DNA of 5,081 nt from Phycisphaerae bacterium (GTDB lineage Bacteria > Planctomycetota > Phycisphaerae > UBA1845 > UTPLA1). Position numbers and translations under genes: made by a program. The stretch is taken from contig JAFGQA010000148.1 in NCBI GenBank assembly GCA_016935885.1, forward strand, positions 1 to 5,081, given 5' to 3'. The stretch's first letter is position 1, and every line of letters begins with the position of its first letter. The notes under the pieces were generated by a model, which made no database searches, was not told the DNA's origin, and worked only from the letters and a program-made list of their open reading frames with translations. Shown here in pieces: positions 1-5,022 of this stretch.

Positions 1-359
1 CTTGTGTAGTGCCAAGCCCATGTCCTGACATCGTAACCACTCGCCCCAACGACAATTACAAAATCGTGCTGTCGAAAATCAGTCAGATGTACGGACGAAG
101 CGACGCAGGCTTGAGACGCGATCTCGAGCAGTTCAAGGCCCACGTTGAAGGAGGCAAGGCCGGGTTGGCAAACGTCTGGCAAGACGAGGGAAACTGGTTC
201 TATACACGTCCTGTACAACCATTCATCATTGGCTTCACCAAGGAAGTAATATGCAAGCCGAAGACCGAAGGTGTGCTCCCGAAGAGCACCAAGTACGGCG
301 TGGTCATGACGTCCAGGCATCTTGCAGACGATTACTGGTTGATGCTACTCAAAGACTAG
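1..359 (+). CDS. Hypothetical protein, possibly 5'-partial
   Basis: I do not recognise this protein. The frame is open from the left edge and ends at TAG 357-359. The first possible start in the window is GTG at 9, giving 116 residues, but no ribosome binding site can be seen in the 8 bases before it, so the gene may begin further left and this may be only its C-terminal part. The product is soluble-looking and mixed charged/aromatic, with no signal peptide or membrane segment. An amphipathic stretch at about residues 20-50 (LSKISQMYG...LRRDLEQFKAHV) looks helical. It is followed by an aromatic section (NWFYTRPVQPFIIGF) and a hydrophobic end (DDYWLMLLKD). By eye it is less GC-rich than scpA or mtnA, which could mean different ancestry. 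Protein-like composition makes it more credible than the overlapping frames, but no function can be given. Confidence 0.5.
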   Translation, partial: CVVPSPCPDIVTTRPNDNYKIVLSKISQMYGRSDAGLRRDLEQFKAHVEGGKAGLANVWQDEGNWFYTRPVQPFIIGFTKEVICKPKTEGVLPKSTKYGVVMTSRHLADDYWLMLLKD

Positions 360-388
360 TGGCGTTTCAGCGGCGCAGGGTCCGCTGA

Positions 389-410
389 CCGGACCGACCC
401 GGTCGGCCGG
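389..410. repeat. GC-rich hairpin after first ORF
   Basis: The arms are CCGG-A-CCGAC (389-398, with A393 bulged) and GTCGG-CCGG (402-410), around a three-base loop. It lies 30 bases after the stop of the first ORF. No T-run follows, so it is not a classical intrinsic terminator, although it could still protect a 3' end or slow polymerase. Confidence 0.35.
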
Positions 411-520
411 AACGGTGAGCAAGCATACAAGCGGACTTCCATGAGGGAGCGCCGCCGGTGTAACGTCGGTCCCAACGCCGACCGGCAGCCAGCGTCGTTG
501 TGCGCCGCCGACGCGACGCC

Positions 521-572
521 CGGCGGTTTGCGGCCGTTTGCGGTCGTTTGCAGATTTTCCTTGCTGCAAACG
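521..572. repeat. 10-base tandem repeat x3 plus 9-bp hairpin
   Basis: Three consecutive near-identical decamers, consensus CGGCCGTTTG, occupy 521-530, 531-540 and 541-550 and differ only at position 5. The last copy runs into a perfect 9-bp inverted repeat, CGTTTGCAG at 545-553 and CTGCAAACG at 564-572, with a 10-base T-rich loop. The GTTTGC word therefore occurs three times in direct orientation and once inverted. This could be an iterated binding site or a slippage product. No protein partner can be named. Confidence 0.5.
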
Positions 573-590
573 CAGACGGTGCTGAGTGGA

Positions 591-609
591 GCCGGCCGAC
601 AGGGCCGGC
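591..609. repeat. Perfect 7-bp GC hairpin, 5-base loop
   Basis: GCCGGCC (591-597) and GGCCGGC (603-609) pair perfectly around the loop GACAG. The build, a short perfect GC stem with a 5-base loop, is the same as in the hairpins of the compound elements at 728-816 and 4842-4891. It may be a solitary relative of them. Confidence 0.4.
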
Positions 610-727
610 AAGATCTGGAAGGATGTCACGCCGGTGCTCGTCGTGAAAGTCGTCTGGCCCAGCCGGGGAATCCCTGTCGGGCGACTCTTCGGGTGATGAC
701 TCGACCGGGGTCCATGACAGTTTAGGC

Positions 728-816
728 GGGTGCCACTGGCAGCTTGCCTGCCAGTGCGTATGCCCCACGCGTCCACCAGAGACACCACACGGGCGGACAA
801 GCCGCCCGTGGCACCC
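728..816. repeat. Compound palindromic element, copy 1 (inverted)
   Basis: A 9-bp outer inverted repeat (GGGTGCCAC 728-736, GTGGCACCC 808-816) encloses two perfect hairpins. The first is CACTGGCAG/CTGCCAGTG (734-742/748-756) with loop CTTGC. The second is CACGGGCGG/CCGCCCGTG (788-796/802-810) with loop ACAAG. The outer arms share bases with the hairpin arms, so the element can fold either as one large stem or as two separate hairpins. Read on the - strand, its start (GTGCCACGGGCGGCTTGTC followed by CGCCCGTG) closely resembles the start of the element at 4842, so it is an inverted copy of the same family. It lies about 190 bases before scpA. It encodes nothing credible and lacks a transposase, so it is best seen as a dispersed intergenic repeat. 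Confidence 0.7.
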
Positions 817-918
817 AGAATCGAATGCCGCCGGAAGTGTCACGGCCCCACTCGACCGACGCGAGCGCTTTGCCCCTCGCCCTCTCCGCGGCCGTCCAGT
901 ACGATACAGCGCGCGCAA

Positions 919-937
919 GGCCCGCCGTATTCGGGCC
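919..937. repeat. 6-bp hairpin upstream of scpA
   Basis: GGCCCG (919-924) and CGGGCC (932-937) form a perfect stem around a 7-base loop, about 70 bases before the scpA start. It may lie in the scpA leader. It is short enough to be chance in GC-rich DNA. Confidence 0.25.
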
Positions 938-1004
938 AAGCCCGCGTCGGGATGTCCGCATAAGCGTCAGCCGGGCAGAGGAGCCCCACCTTCGGATCGT
1001 CGTC

Positions 1005-1883
1005 ATGGCCGAGTATCGCGTTCGAACCGACGTCTACAACGGTCCGATGGACCTGTTGCTGTATCTCATCCGCCGCGACGAGATCGACATCTATGACATC
1101 CCGATCTCCCACATTACCCAGCAGTACGCCCAGTACGTCGAGGTGCTGAGCGTCATCGACCCGAACGTGGCCGGTGACTTCCTGGTCATGGCCGCGATGC
1201 TCATGGAGATCAAGTCCCGCCTGCTGCTTCCCCACCCGACGGCCGAGGACGGCGAGGGCGAGGATCTGGCCGATCCCAGGACCGAGTTGGTCCGCCAGCT
1301 CCTGGAGTATAAGAGATTCAAGGATGCATCTGTCGAACTGGGTGCGGCCGCGCGGCAGCAGGCCCTGCGATGGCCGCGCATCCCTGCCAGAATCGCCCGG
1401 CAGCACGCGCCGGAAGTCGACTTGGATGACGTGCAGATATGGGATCTCGTCGGCGCCTTCAATAAGCTCATGTCGGAAATCGGCGCCGGCCTGGCCTCTC
1501 ACGACGTCATCTTCGACGACACACCGATCGCGCTCCACGCCGCCGACATCTCGGACCGTCTCGTGGCGGATGACGGGGAGATGGATTTCGCCGACCTCTT
1601 CGTCGGGCGAAACAAGGTCGAGATGATCGGTCTGTTCCTGGCCCTGCTCGAACTGATGCGCCAGCATCGCATCCGCGTCACGCAGGCCGGCATCTTTGCA
1701 CCTATCAGGATCGTGCTCATCTCCGCCGAGCCGATCCAGGTTGGCCAGGAATGGGAGCCGGCCATCCGCGAGGCTGTTCTCGGCTCCGGGCCTGACGAGC
1801 TCGAACATGCCACGACAGACATCAGCAGTGACTCCGCGCTGAACCAGGCGCCCGAGACGAACATAGAGAATGGCCAGGAGTAG
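1005..1883 (+). CDS. scpA: Segregation and condensation protein A (kleisin)
   Basis: ScpA is the kleisin of the bacterial SMC-ScpA-ScpB condensin. It bridges the SMC head domains and recruits ScpB to compact and segregate the chromosome at the nucleoid. The 292-residue product has the family N-terminus (residues 9-42: DVYNGPMDLLLYLIRR, then IDIYDIPISHITQQY) that contacts the SMC neck. Next come a helical block with FLVMAAMLMEIKSRLLLP (59-76), an acidic linker (79-90) and a poorly conserved middle. The C-terminal winged-helix region (about 193-240: FADLFVGRNKVEMIGLFLALLEL, then the IRVTQ strand) binds the SMC cap. Length is slightly above the usual 240-280 because of an acidic/Asn-rich tail after residue 245. 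The frame is open far upstream, but homology begins only at this ATG. No good Shine-Dalgarno precedes it (the GAGGAG near 977 is too far away). The partner scpB is not in the window. It is the first gene of a tight cluster. Confidence 0.95.
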   Translation: MAEYRVRTDVYNGPMDLLLYLIRRDEIDIYDIPISHITQQYAQYVEVLSVIDPNVAGDFLVMAAMLMEIKSRLLLPHPTAEDGEGEDLADPRTELVRQLLEYKRFKDASVELGAAARQQALRWPRIPARIARQHAPEVDLDDVQIWDLVGAFNKLMSEIGAGLASHDVIFDDTPIALHAADISDRLVADDGEMDFADLFVGRNKVEMIGLFLALLELMRQHRIRVTQAGIFAPIRIVLISAEPIQVGQEWEPAIREAVLGSGPDELEHATTDISSDSALNQAPETNIENGQE

Positions 1884-1891
1884 ACAGAACG

Positions 1892-2362
1892 ATGACCCCG
1901 TCACAACGACTCCGCGAACTGAACATCACACTGCCGCCCGCGGCGACGCCGGTCGGTTCGTACATTGCGGGCACGAAAACCGGCAACCTCGTCCTGGTAA
2001 GCGGCCAGCTTCCCATGGCTGACGGCAAGCTGACGGCAGTTGGCAAGGTCGGCAGCGACGTGTCGCTGGAAGACGCCGCCCGCGCGGCGCGGCAGTGCGG
2101 CCTCAACGGGCTGGCCGTCGCCGCGCAGACCGCCGGCGGCATCGATCGAATCGCCCGCATCGTGCGCCTGGCGGCCTTCGTGAACAGCGCCCCGGGGTTC
2201 ACCGATCAGCCCAAGGTCGCCAACGGTGCCAGCGACCTGATGGTCAACATCTTCGGCGAAGCCGGCAAGCACGTTCGGGCCGCCGTGGGTGTCAACGAAT
2301 TGCCGCTCAACGCCGCCGTGGAAGTGGAGCTGATGGCGGAACTACACAGTAATGCGTCATGA
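1892..2362 (+). CDS. RidA/YjgF-family protein (enamine/imine deaminase-like)
   Basis: Members of the RidA (YjgF/YER057c/UK114) family form trimers and, in the RidA subfamily, hydrolyse reactive enamine/imine intermediates made by PLP enzymes. The 156-residue product carries the family core: [11 protein letters not shown] (31-41), the [15 protein letters not shown] helix (61-75), [17 protein letters not shown] (87-103) and the C-terminal signature [18 protein letters not shown] (129-146). R129 aligns with the substrate-carboxylate-binding Arg105 of E. coli RidA. At about 155 residues with an N-terminal extension ([11 protein letters not shown]) it resembles the longer subgroup of the family rather than the roughly 128-residue RidA itself, so the exact substrate is uncertain and I give no symbol. 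Translation probably starts at ATG 1892, with AGGAG (1876-1880) inside the end of scpA and an 8-base gap between the genes. Its TGA overlaps the mtnA ATG, suggesting translational coupling. Confidence 0.9.
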   Translation: MTPSQRLRELNITLPPAATPVGSYIAGTKTGNLVLVSGQLPMADGKLTAVGKVGSDVSLEDAARAARQCGLNGLAVAAQTAGGIDRIARIVRLAAFVNSAPGFTDQPKVANGASDLMVNIFGEAGKHVRAAVGVNELPLNAAVEVELMAELHSNAS

Positions 2363-3510
2363 CCCAGCCCACGGAGCCGCCGCAGCCGACAGAGCCGCCG
2401 CAGCCTCGTCAGTCTGAAGTCGGCGGCAGCGGAGTTTCCCCGGTGAGTCGCAATCCCCAAGTGCTGCGCCCGCTGTGGTGGGACGTGGCCGCGGGCCCGC
2501 ATGGCGCGCTGCGACTGATCGACCAGACTCGCCTGCCCCTCGAAGAAGTGACCGTCACCTGCACGACCCTGGAATCGGTCTGGCGGGCGATCAAAACGCT
2601 TCAGGTCCGGGGCGCACCGGCCATCGGCGTCGCGGCGGCATACGGGGTCATCGTCAGCTTGAACGAATTCTCGCCAGACGACAAGACATGGCCGGACAGG
2701 GTCCAGCAGGTCTGCGACTACATAGCGACAAGCCGTCCCACGGCGGTCAACCTGTTTTGGGCCCTCGACCGCATGCGCAAGCGCGCGAAGAAATGCCACG
2801 GCCGCGCCTGGCCTGATGCCCGCGACGCTCTGCTCCACGAAGCCCACACCATCCGAGACGAAGACGCTGCCATGTGTCACGCCATCGGCGCCACCGGCCT
2901 GCACATCATTCAGCAGGGGGCCGGCATCCTGACGCACTGCAATGCCGGCGCCTTGGCCACGAGCGAATACGGCACCGCGCTCGCTGTCATCTACGCGGCC
3001 CACAGGGCGGGACGGAGGTTCAAGGTCTTCGTCGACGAGACGCGCCCCCTCCTACAAGGTGCCCGATTGACGGCGTGGGAGTTGACCCGTGCGGGCATTG
3101 ATGCCACGCTCATATGTGACAACATGGCCGCCCTGATCATGGCCCAACGCAGGGCACAGGTCGTCATCACCGGCGCCGACCGCATCGCTGCCAACGGCGA
3201 TACCGCCAACAAGATCGGGACCTACGGCCTCGCCGTCCTGGCCGCGGCCCATCAAATCCCCTTCTACGTCGCCGCTCCCAGCTCCACGTTCGATTTGTCG
3301 CTCGGCGACGGCTCCGCCATTCCGATCGAACAGCGGGATGCGGACGAGGTGCGTCGCATCGGTGGCCAACAGGTTGCACCGACCGATATGCCTTGTCTCA
3401 ATCCCGCCTTCGACATCACACCCGCCCGCCTCATCAGCGGTATCATCACTGAGAGGGGAGTTATCAGCCCCGTGAGGGCCCAGGCGATCCGCAAGACCAT
3501 CGCTCGATAG
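2359..3510 (+). CDS. mtnA: S-methyl-5-thioribose-1-phosphate isomerase
   Basis: MtnA isomerises 5-methylthioribose-1-phosphate to methylthioribulose-1-phosphate in the cytoplasmic methionine salvage pathway. The protein belongs to the eIF2B-alpha/beta/delta-like isomerase family. Visible signatures are [14 protein letters not shown] (83-96), [14 protein letters not shown] (126-139), [17 protein letters not shown] (192-208, catalytic Cys194), [18 protein letters not shown] (225-242), CDNMAALI (253-260), [18 protein letters not shown] (272-289, catalytic Asp274) and [11 protein letters not shown] (302-312). Both catalytic residues are present. The GADR...NGD...NK block favours MtnA over the archaeal ribose-1,5-bisphosphate isomerase relatives. 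The ATG at 2359 overlaps the preceding stop (ATGA) and gives 383 residues, with an unusual Pro-rich N-terminus containing TEPPQP twice. Homology begins only near residue 34. An alternative GTG at 2443 has GGAG at 2431-2434, eight bases upstream, and gives 355 residues, close to normal family length. No other methionine salvage gene is in the window. Confidence 0.95.
   Translation: MTQPTEPPQPTEPPQPRQSEVGGSGVSPVSRNPQVLRPLWWDVAAGPHGALRLIDQTRLPLEEVTVTCTTLESVWRAIKTLQVRGAPAIGVAAAYGVIVSLNEFSPDDKTWPDRVQQVCDYIATSRPTAVNLFWALDRMRKRAKKCHGRAWPDARDALLHEAHTIRDEDAAMCHAIGATGLHIIQQGAGILTHCNAGALATSEYGTALAVIYAAHRAGRRFKVFVDETRPLLQGARLTAWELTRAGIDATLICDNMAALIMAQRRAQVVITGADRIAANGDTANKIGTYGLAVLAAAHQIPFYVAAPSSTFDLSLGDGSAIPIEQRDADEVRRIGGQQVAPTDMPCLNPAFDITPARLISGIITERGVISPVRAQAIRKTIAR
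2371..2406 (+). repeat. 18-base tandem duplication in mtnA N-terminus
   Basis: Two adjacent 18-base units (2371-2388 and 2389-2406) match at 16 of 18 positions, and each encodes TEPPQP. They lie before the conserved enzyme domain. They indicate either a disordered Pro-rich tail or a stretch not translated at all, if the GTG at 2443 is the true start. Confidence 0.7.
2431..2445 (+). promoter_or_regulatory. Possible internal RBS and GTG start for mtnA
   Basis: GGAG at 2431-2434, an 8-base spacer and GTG at 2443-2445 form a better initiation site than anything directly before ATG 2359. It sits just ahead of the conserved MtnA sequence (VLRPLWWD). If used, it removes the Pro-rich 28-residue extension. 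The choice remains open, because the ATGA overlap also supports the upstream start by coupling. Confidence 0.45.
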
Positions 3511-3569
3511 GACCCGATTCCCGTAGGCCTTGTGGCGCAGGCGCCCAACGCCGTGCCCGGACTGCCTTT

Positions 3570-3584
3570 CGCGGCGGTGCCGCG
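3570..3584. repeat. 6-bp GC hairpin downstream of mtnA
   Basis: CGCGGC (3570-3575) and GCCGCG (3579-3584) pair around a GGT loop, 60 bases after the mtnA stop. No T-run follows on the + strand. It is at best a weak 3'-end structure. Confidence 0.25.
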
Positions 3585-3735
3585 ACCCGTCGCAAACGAC
3601 ACCCGGTTCCGGCTCCCGACACACGTCTGCGACACCCCGCTTATCTTCCTCCCGGGAATGGTCCGCTCCACAAAAGCATCCCAACCCATTGTGTGACAAC
3701 AGCTTCGAGGAATCGGCTGCGCCGCCGCAGCCGCC

Positions 3736-3745
3736 GGGGGGGGGG
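3736..3745. repeat. G10 homopolymer
   Basis: Ten consecutive G residues lie about 50 bases before the candidate promoter at 3798. Runs of this length are prone to slippage during replication and are also a common place for sequencing or assembly length errors. Confidence 0.8.
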
Positions 3746-3797
3746 ACCTTGCTTCCCGGACGTTGCCGGCCTCTGATAAACTAGTGACAAATGCCAC

Positions 3798-3826
3798 TTG
3801 AAACATGCGTCCGACTGCGGTACCAT
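3798..3826 (+). promoter_or_regulatory. Candidate sigma-70-type promoter
   Basis: TTGAAA at 3798-3803 (5 of 6 matches to TTGACA), an exact 17-base spacer and TACCAT at 3821-3826 (4 of 6 matches to TATAAT). It is placed to start a transcript near 3833, giving a leader of about 80 bases before the ATG at 3915. The surrounding DNA is locally less GC-rich. This is an inference from consensus only. Confidence 0.45.
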
Positions 3827-3899
3827 AACAATGAGTAGTACGCGGGGGGGCAACCCTCGCCCAGCAGAACAGCCCGCCTGCAAAACACACCGGGGAATT

Positions 3900-3904
3900 G
3901 GAGG
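3900..3904 (+). promoter_or_regulatory. Strong RBS setting the start at 3915
   Basis: GGAGG ends 10 bases before ATG 3915. In-frame upstream ATGs at 3798 and 3831 lack such a site, and they would put about 30-40 polar residues before the signal sequence. The start at 3915 is therefore preferred. Confidence 0.75.
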
Positions 3905-3914
3905 AAAACCGACG

Positions 3915-4211
3915 ATGACAAGGGCGAGAAGGCGAGGACGCGTGACGGTGCTTGCTTCCTACTTGGTAGCGGGTGCGCTGCTCCTCCAACTGGGTGGATG
4001 CCTTGCCGTGGCCCTGAACTTCGGGGTGACGGCATTCGATTTCAGCCAGTTGCTCGACGAAAACGAACTCTTCTTCGGCATTGCACCTTGCGGCCGTCCG
4101 AACATCCAGTACGTGGACGCAGATGGTAACCCCGTCGGCAATGTGCTCTATACAGAGGATGATCTGATTTGGGACTGCCCTGTCACGGAGGTCGTGCAAG
4201 GGGGCGGCTAA
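3915..4211 (+). CDS. Small exported protein, probable lipoprotein
   Basis: An unrecognised 98-residue protein. It starts with a basic N-region (RARRRGR, 3-9), then a hydrophobic segment (VTVLASYLVAGALLLQL, 10-26) ending in LGGC, a good lipobox with Cys29 as the probable lipidated residue. The mature part has a short hydrophobic/aromatic stretch (VALNFGVTAFDF, 32-43), an acidic section, two further cysteines (Cys59 in APCG, Cys88 in WDCP) that could form one disulfide, and a DADGNPVG turn (68-75). It ends in a small QGGG tail. ATG 3915 is chosen for the GGAGG at 3900-3904. A second small exported gene with similar design follows 127 bases downstream (4339), so the two are probably functionally or evolutionarily related. 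The likely location is the cell envelope, and no enzymatic motif is visible. It could be a species-restricted surface or envelope protein. Confidence 0.7.
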   Translation: MTRARRRGRVTVLASYLVAGALLLQLGGCLAVALNFGVTAFDFSQLLDENELFFGIAPCGRPNIQYVDADGNPVGNVLYTEDDLIWDCPVTEVVQGGG

Positions 4212-4249
4212 TAGGAGATGGCGAAGCGACAACCGCAAGTGGTGTGCGT

Positions 4250-4278
4250 TTGTCGGGACGATCAAGTTGTTTGATATT
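4250..4278 (+). promoter_or_regulatory. Weak candidate promoter for second small gene
   Basis: TTGTCG (4250-4255), a 17-base spacer and GATATT (4273-4278), each matching the sigma-70 consensus at 4 of 6 positions, lie about 60 bases before ATG 4339. The AT-rich patch around 4262-4280 stands out from its surroundings. The gene could equally be co-transcribed with the one upstream. Confidence 0.25.
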
Positions 4279-4324
4279 GATGATCCTCGCGTCGGCCAGC
4301 GTGATTCGATGGCGATTTTGGCCC

Positions 4325-4330
4325 GGAAGG
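4325..4330 (+). promoter_or_regulatory. RBS setting the start at 4339
   Basis: GGAAGG with an 8-base spacer precedes ATG 4339 and decides between the three in-frame starts (4267, 4309, 4339). Confidence 0.65.
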
Positions 4331-4338
4331 TTTTGATC

Positions 4339-4674
4339 ATGCGAAAGCACAAGCTTCTGAAGCAGGCGATATTGAGCGCGAGCATTTTGTTCGCCGGTGG
4401 CACCGTTTTGAGCAACGGTTGTATGAACGTCATTGCCTCGACCAACCCGTGCGGGACGGTCTTCACGTTCTGCGCTCCTGTTGATTGGCTCAACCTGTGG
4501 TATCCCATGCTCGAGACGCCTGACTACGACTCGGATCCATCCTGCACCATCCCCCTTGGATGTGGTGACGGCGACCTTTTACCACCTCTCGTAGGTGGTC
4601 CTGGCGGAGACACGCCGGACCAACCTTCTGACGATCAGGGTGGAGGCCTGGGCGGCGGCGGTGGCGGCGTCTAA
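4339..4674 (+). CDS. Small secreted Cys- and Gly-rich protein
   Basis: An unrecognised 111-residue protein. It has a basic N-region (MRKHKLLKQ), a hydrophobic segment (AILSASILFAGGTVLS, 10-25) and then NGC with Cys28. The residues before Cys28 (SNG) fit the lipobox poorly, so it may be a lipoprotein or may be cleaved by ordinary signal peptidase. The mature part has Cys38, Cys45, Cys69 and Cys75, enough for two disulfides, with NPCGTVFTFCAP (36-47) and DPSCTIPLGCGDGD (66-79). A low-complexity acidic/Pro/Gly tail follows (86-111), ending in a near-pure Gly run. ATG 4339 is chosen because GGAAGG (4325-4330) lies eight bases upstream. The longer frames from TTG 4267 or ATG 4309 lack a site and would bury the signal sequence. 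A terminator follows 43 bases after the stop. It shares its layout (signal, Cys, PCG, small Gly-ended tail) with the gene at 3915. Function is unknown. Confidence 0.7.
   Translation: MRKHKLLKQAILSASILFAGGTVLSNGCMNVIASTNPCGTVFTFCAPVDWLNLWYPMLETPDYDSDPSCTIPLGCGDGDLLPPLVGGPGGDTPDQPSDDQGGGLGGGGGGV
4581..4599. repeat. 7-bp hairpin within coding sequence
   Basis: ACCACCT (4581-4587) and AGGTGGT (4593-4599) pair perfectly around a 5-base loop inside the second small gene, where the Pro-Pro-Leu-Val-Gly-Gly codons fall. A TTTT run lies before rather than after it, so it does not work as a + strand terminator. Confidence 0.4.
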
Positions 4675-4716
4675 GCCTCCTCCGTGCCCGATTGGCCATC
4701 TGTAGAAGATACGCAG

Positions 4717-4760
4717 AGGCACATCGTTGCGTTTTGCCGCAACGATGTGCCTTCTTTCTT
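4717..4760 (+). terminator. Strong intrinsic terminator
   Basis: A perfect 15-bp stem (4717-4731 with 4738-4752; arms AGGCACATCGTTGCG and its complement) with a 6-base TTTTGC loop, followed at once by TTCTTTCTT-like T-rich sequence (4752-4760). It sits 43 bases after the stop of the second small gene and ends that transcription unit. The interrupted T-run is on the + side only, so termination is mainly for + strand transcripts. Confidence 0.88.
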
Positions 4761-4841
4761 GCGCTGAGAGGGCTGTGCTGCTCCGGAATCAGCAACCGCC
4801 GACGAGTACGTGTTCAAAGCAGTTCACGCTTGTCTGCGACC

Positions 4842-4891
4842 GTGGCACGGGCTTGTCGCCCGTGAATCCACCGCCGAGACGGCGGTGCCAC
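4842..4891. repeat. Compound palindromic element, copy 2
   Basis: A 7-bp outer inverted repeat (GTGGCAC 4842-4848, GTGCCAC 4885-4891) encloses two perfect 7-bp hairpins: CACGGGC/GCCCGTG (4846-4852/4858-4864, loop TTGTC) and CACCGCC/GGCGGTG (4869-4875/4881-4887, loop GAGAC). Outer and inner arms overlap as in the element at 728. Its left end corresponds to the reverse complement of the right end of that element, including the TTGTC/ACAAG loop region. Confidence 0.72.
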
Positions 4892-4930
4892 AGGTGCATC
4901 CAACCGTGAAGTGCTTTAGCGTTCAAACGG

Positions 4931-4975
4931 CGTGGCACGGGCAAGCTCCGCCGTCGCTGGCGGCGGAGCTTGCCC
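4931..4975. repeat. Palindromic element, copy 3 (long single hairpin)
   Basis: It begins with the same 12 bases as copy 2 (CGTGGCACGGGC, 4931-4942 versus 4841-4852, exactly 90 bases apart). It continues as a perfect 14-bp stem (4939-4952 with 4962-4975) around a 9-base loop. The closing GTGCCAC arm is missing, so it is a variant or truncated member. Without a T-run it is not a standard terminator, but the stem is very stable. Confidence 0.65.
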
Positions 4976-5022
4976 CCGCCGCTGAACACGGACACCCGAA
5001 GAAACTATGAAAGCCGGGCCTC

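Larger units (their letters stand above)
360..1004. other. Long non-coding stretch upstream of scpA
   Basis: About 645 bases without a gene I can support. Several frames stay open on both strands, but their translations are Arg/Pro/Gly-rich, run through palindromes and show no family signature, as expected of GC-rich non-coding DNA. The stretch holds a GC hairpin just after the preceding stop (389-410), a three-copy 10-base tandem repeat with an adjoining hairpin (521-572), a GC hairpin with a 5-base loop (591-609), a compound palindromic element (728-816) and a small hairpin (919-937). The scpA promoter must lie here or further left, but I could not find a convincing -35/-10 pair. Confidence 0.6.
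3511..3914. other. Non-coding stretch between mtnA and small genes
   Basis: About 400 bases without a supportable gene. An 84-codon frame from 3530 is Arg/Pro/Cys-rich, has no start signal, and I regard it as chance. Present are a 6-bp GC hairpin (3570-3584, CGCGGC/GCCGCG with a 3-base loop), a G10 homopolymer (3736-3745), a candidate promoter (3798-3826) and a G7 run (3844-3850). No intrinsic terminator with a T-run could be found after mtnA. Confidence 0.55.

Noticed and set aside
441..725. 94-codon + strand frame
   Set aside because: Covers the tandem decamers and hairpin; no ribosome binding site and low-complexity Arg/Ala/Gly content.
728..816. CRISPR array or attachment site
   Set aside because: Only palindromic units are present, with no regularly spaced direct repeats and spacers, and no integrase or cas gene nearby.
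345..939. Two overlapping - strand frames of 151 and 190 codons in the scpA upstream region
   Set aside because: They read through the palindromic element and hairpins, are Arg/Pro/Ser-rich and have no start signal. Parts look mildly protein-like, so a decayed gene cannot be fully excluded.
744..1004. N-terminal extension of scpA from an earlier ATG
   Set aside because: The added 87 residues are Arg/Pro/His-rich, translate part of the palindrome, and lie outside the ScpA homology, which begins at 1005.
840..1904. 354-codon open frame on the - strand opposite scpA
   Set aside because: Complement of a clear scpA; rich in Asp/Val/His/Arg as typical of an antisense shadow, with no recognisable domain.
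4218..4271. 17-codon ORF after GGAG between the two small genes
   Set aside because: The GGAG directly abuts the ATG, which is too close for initiation, and the peptide has no notable feature.
3264..4508. 414-codon open frame on the - strand
   Set aside because: It runs antisense through mtnA, a non-coding stretch and both small genes, shows no family motif, and its length is explained by GC-rich codon structure on the opposite strand.
4810..5010. 66-codon frame with a repeated WHG motif
   Set aside because: The repeated motif is simply the translation of the duplicated 12-mer in the palindromic elements.
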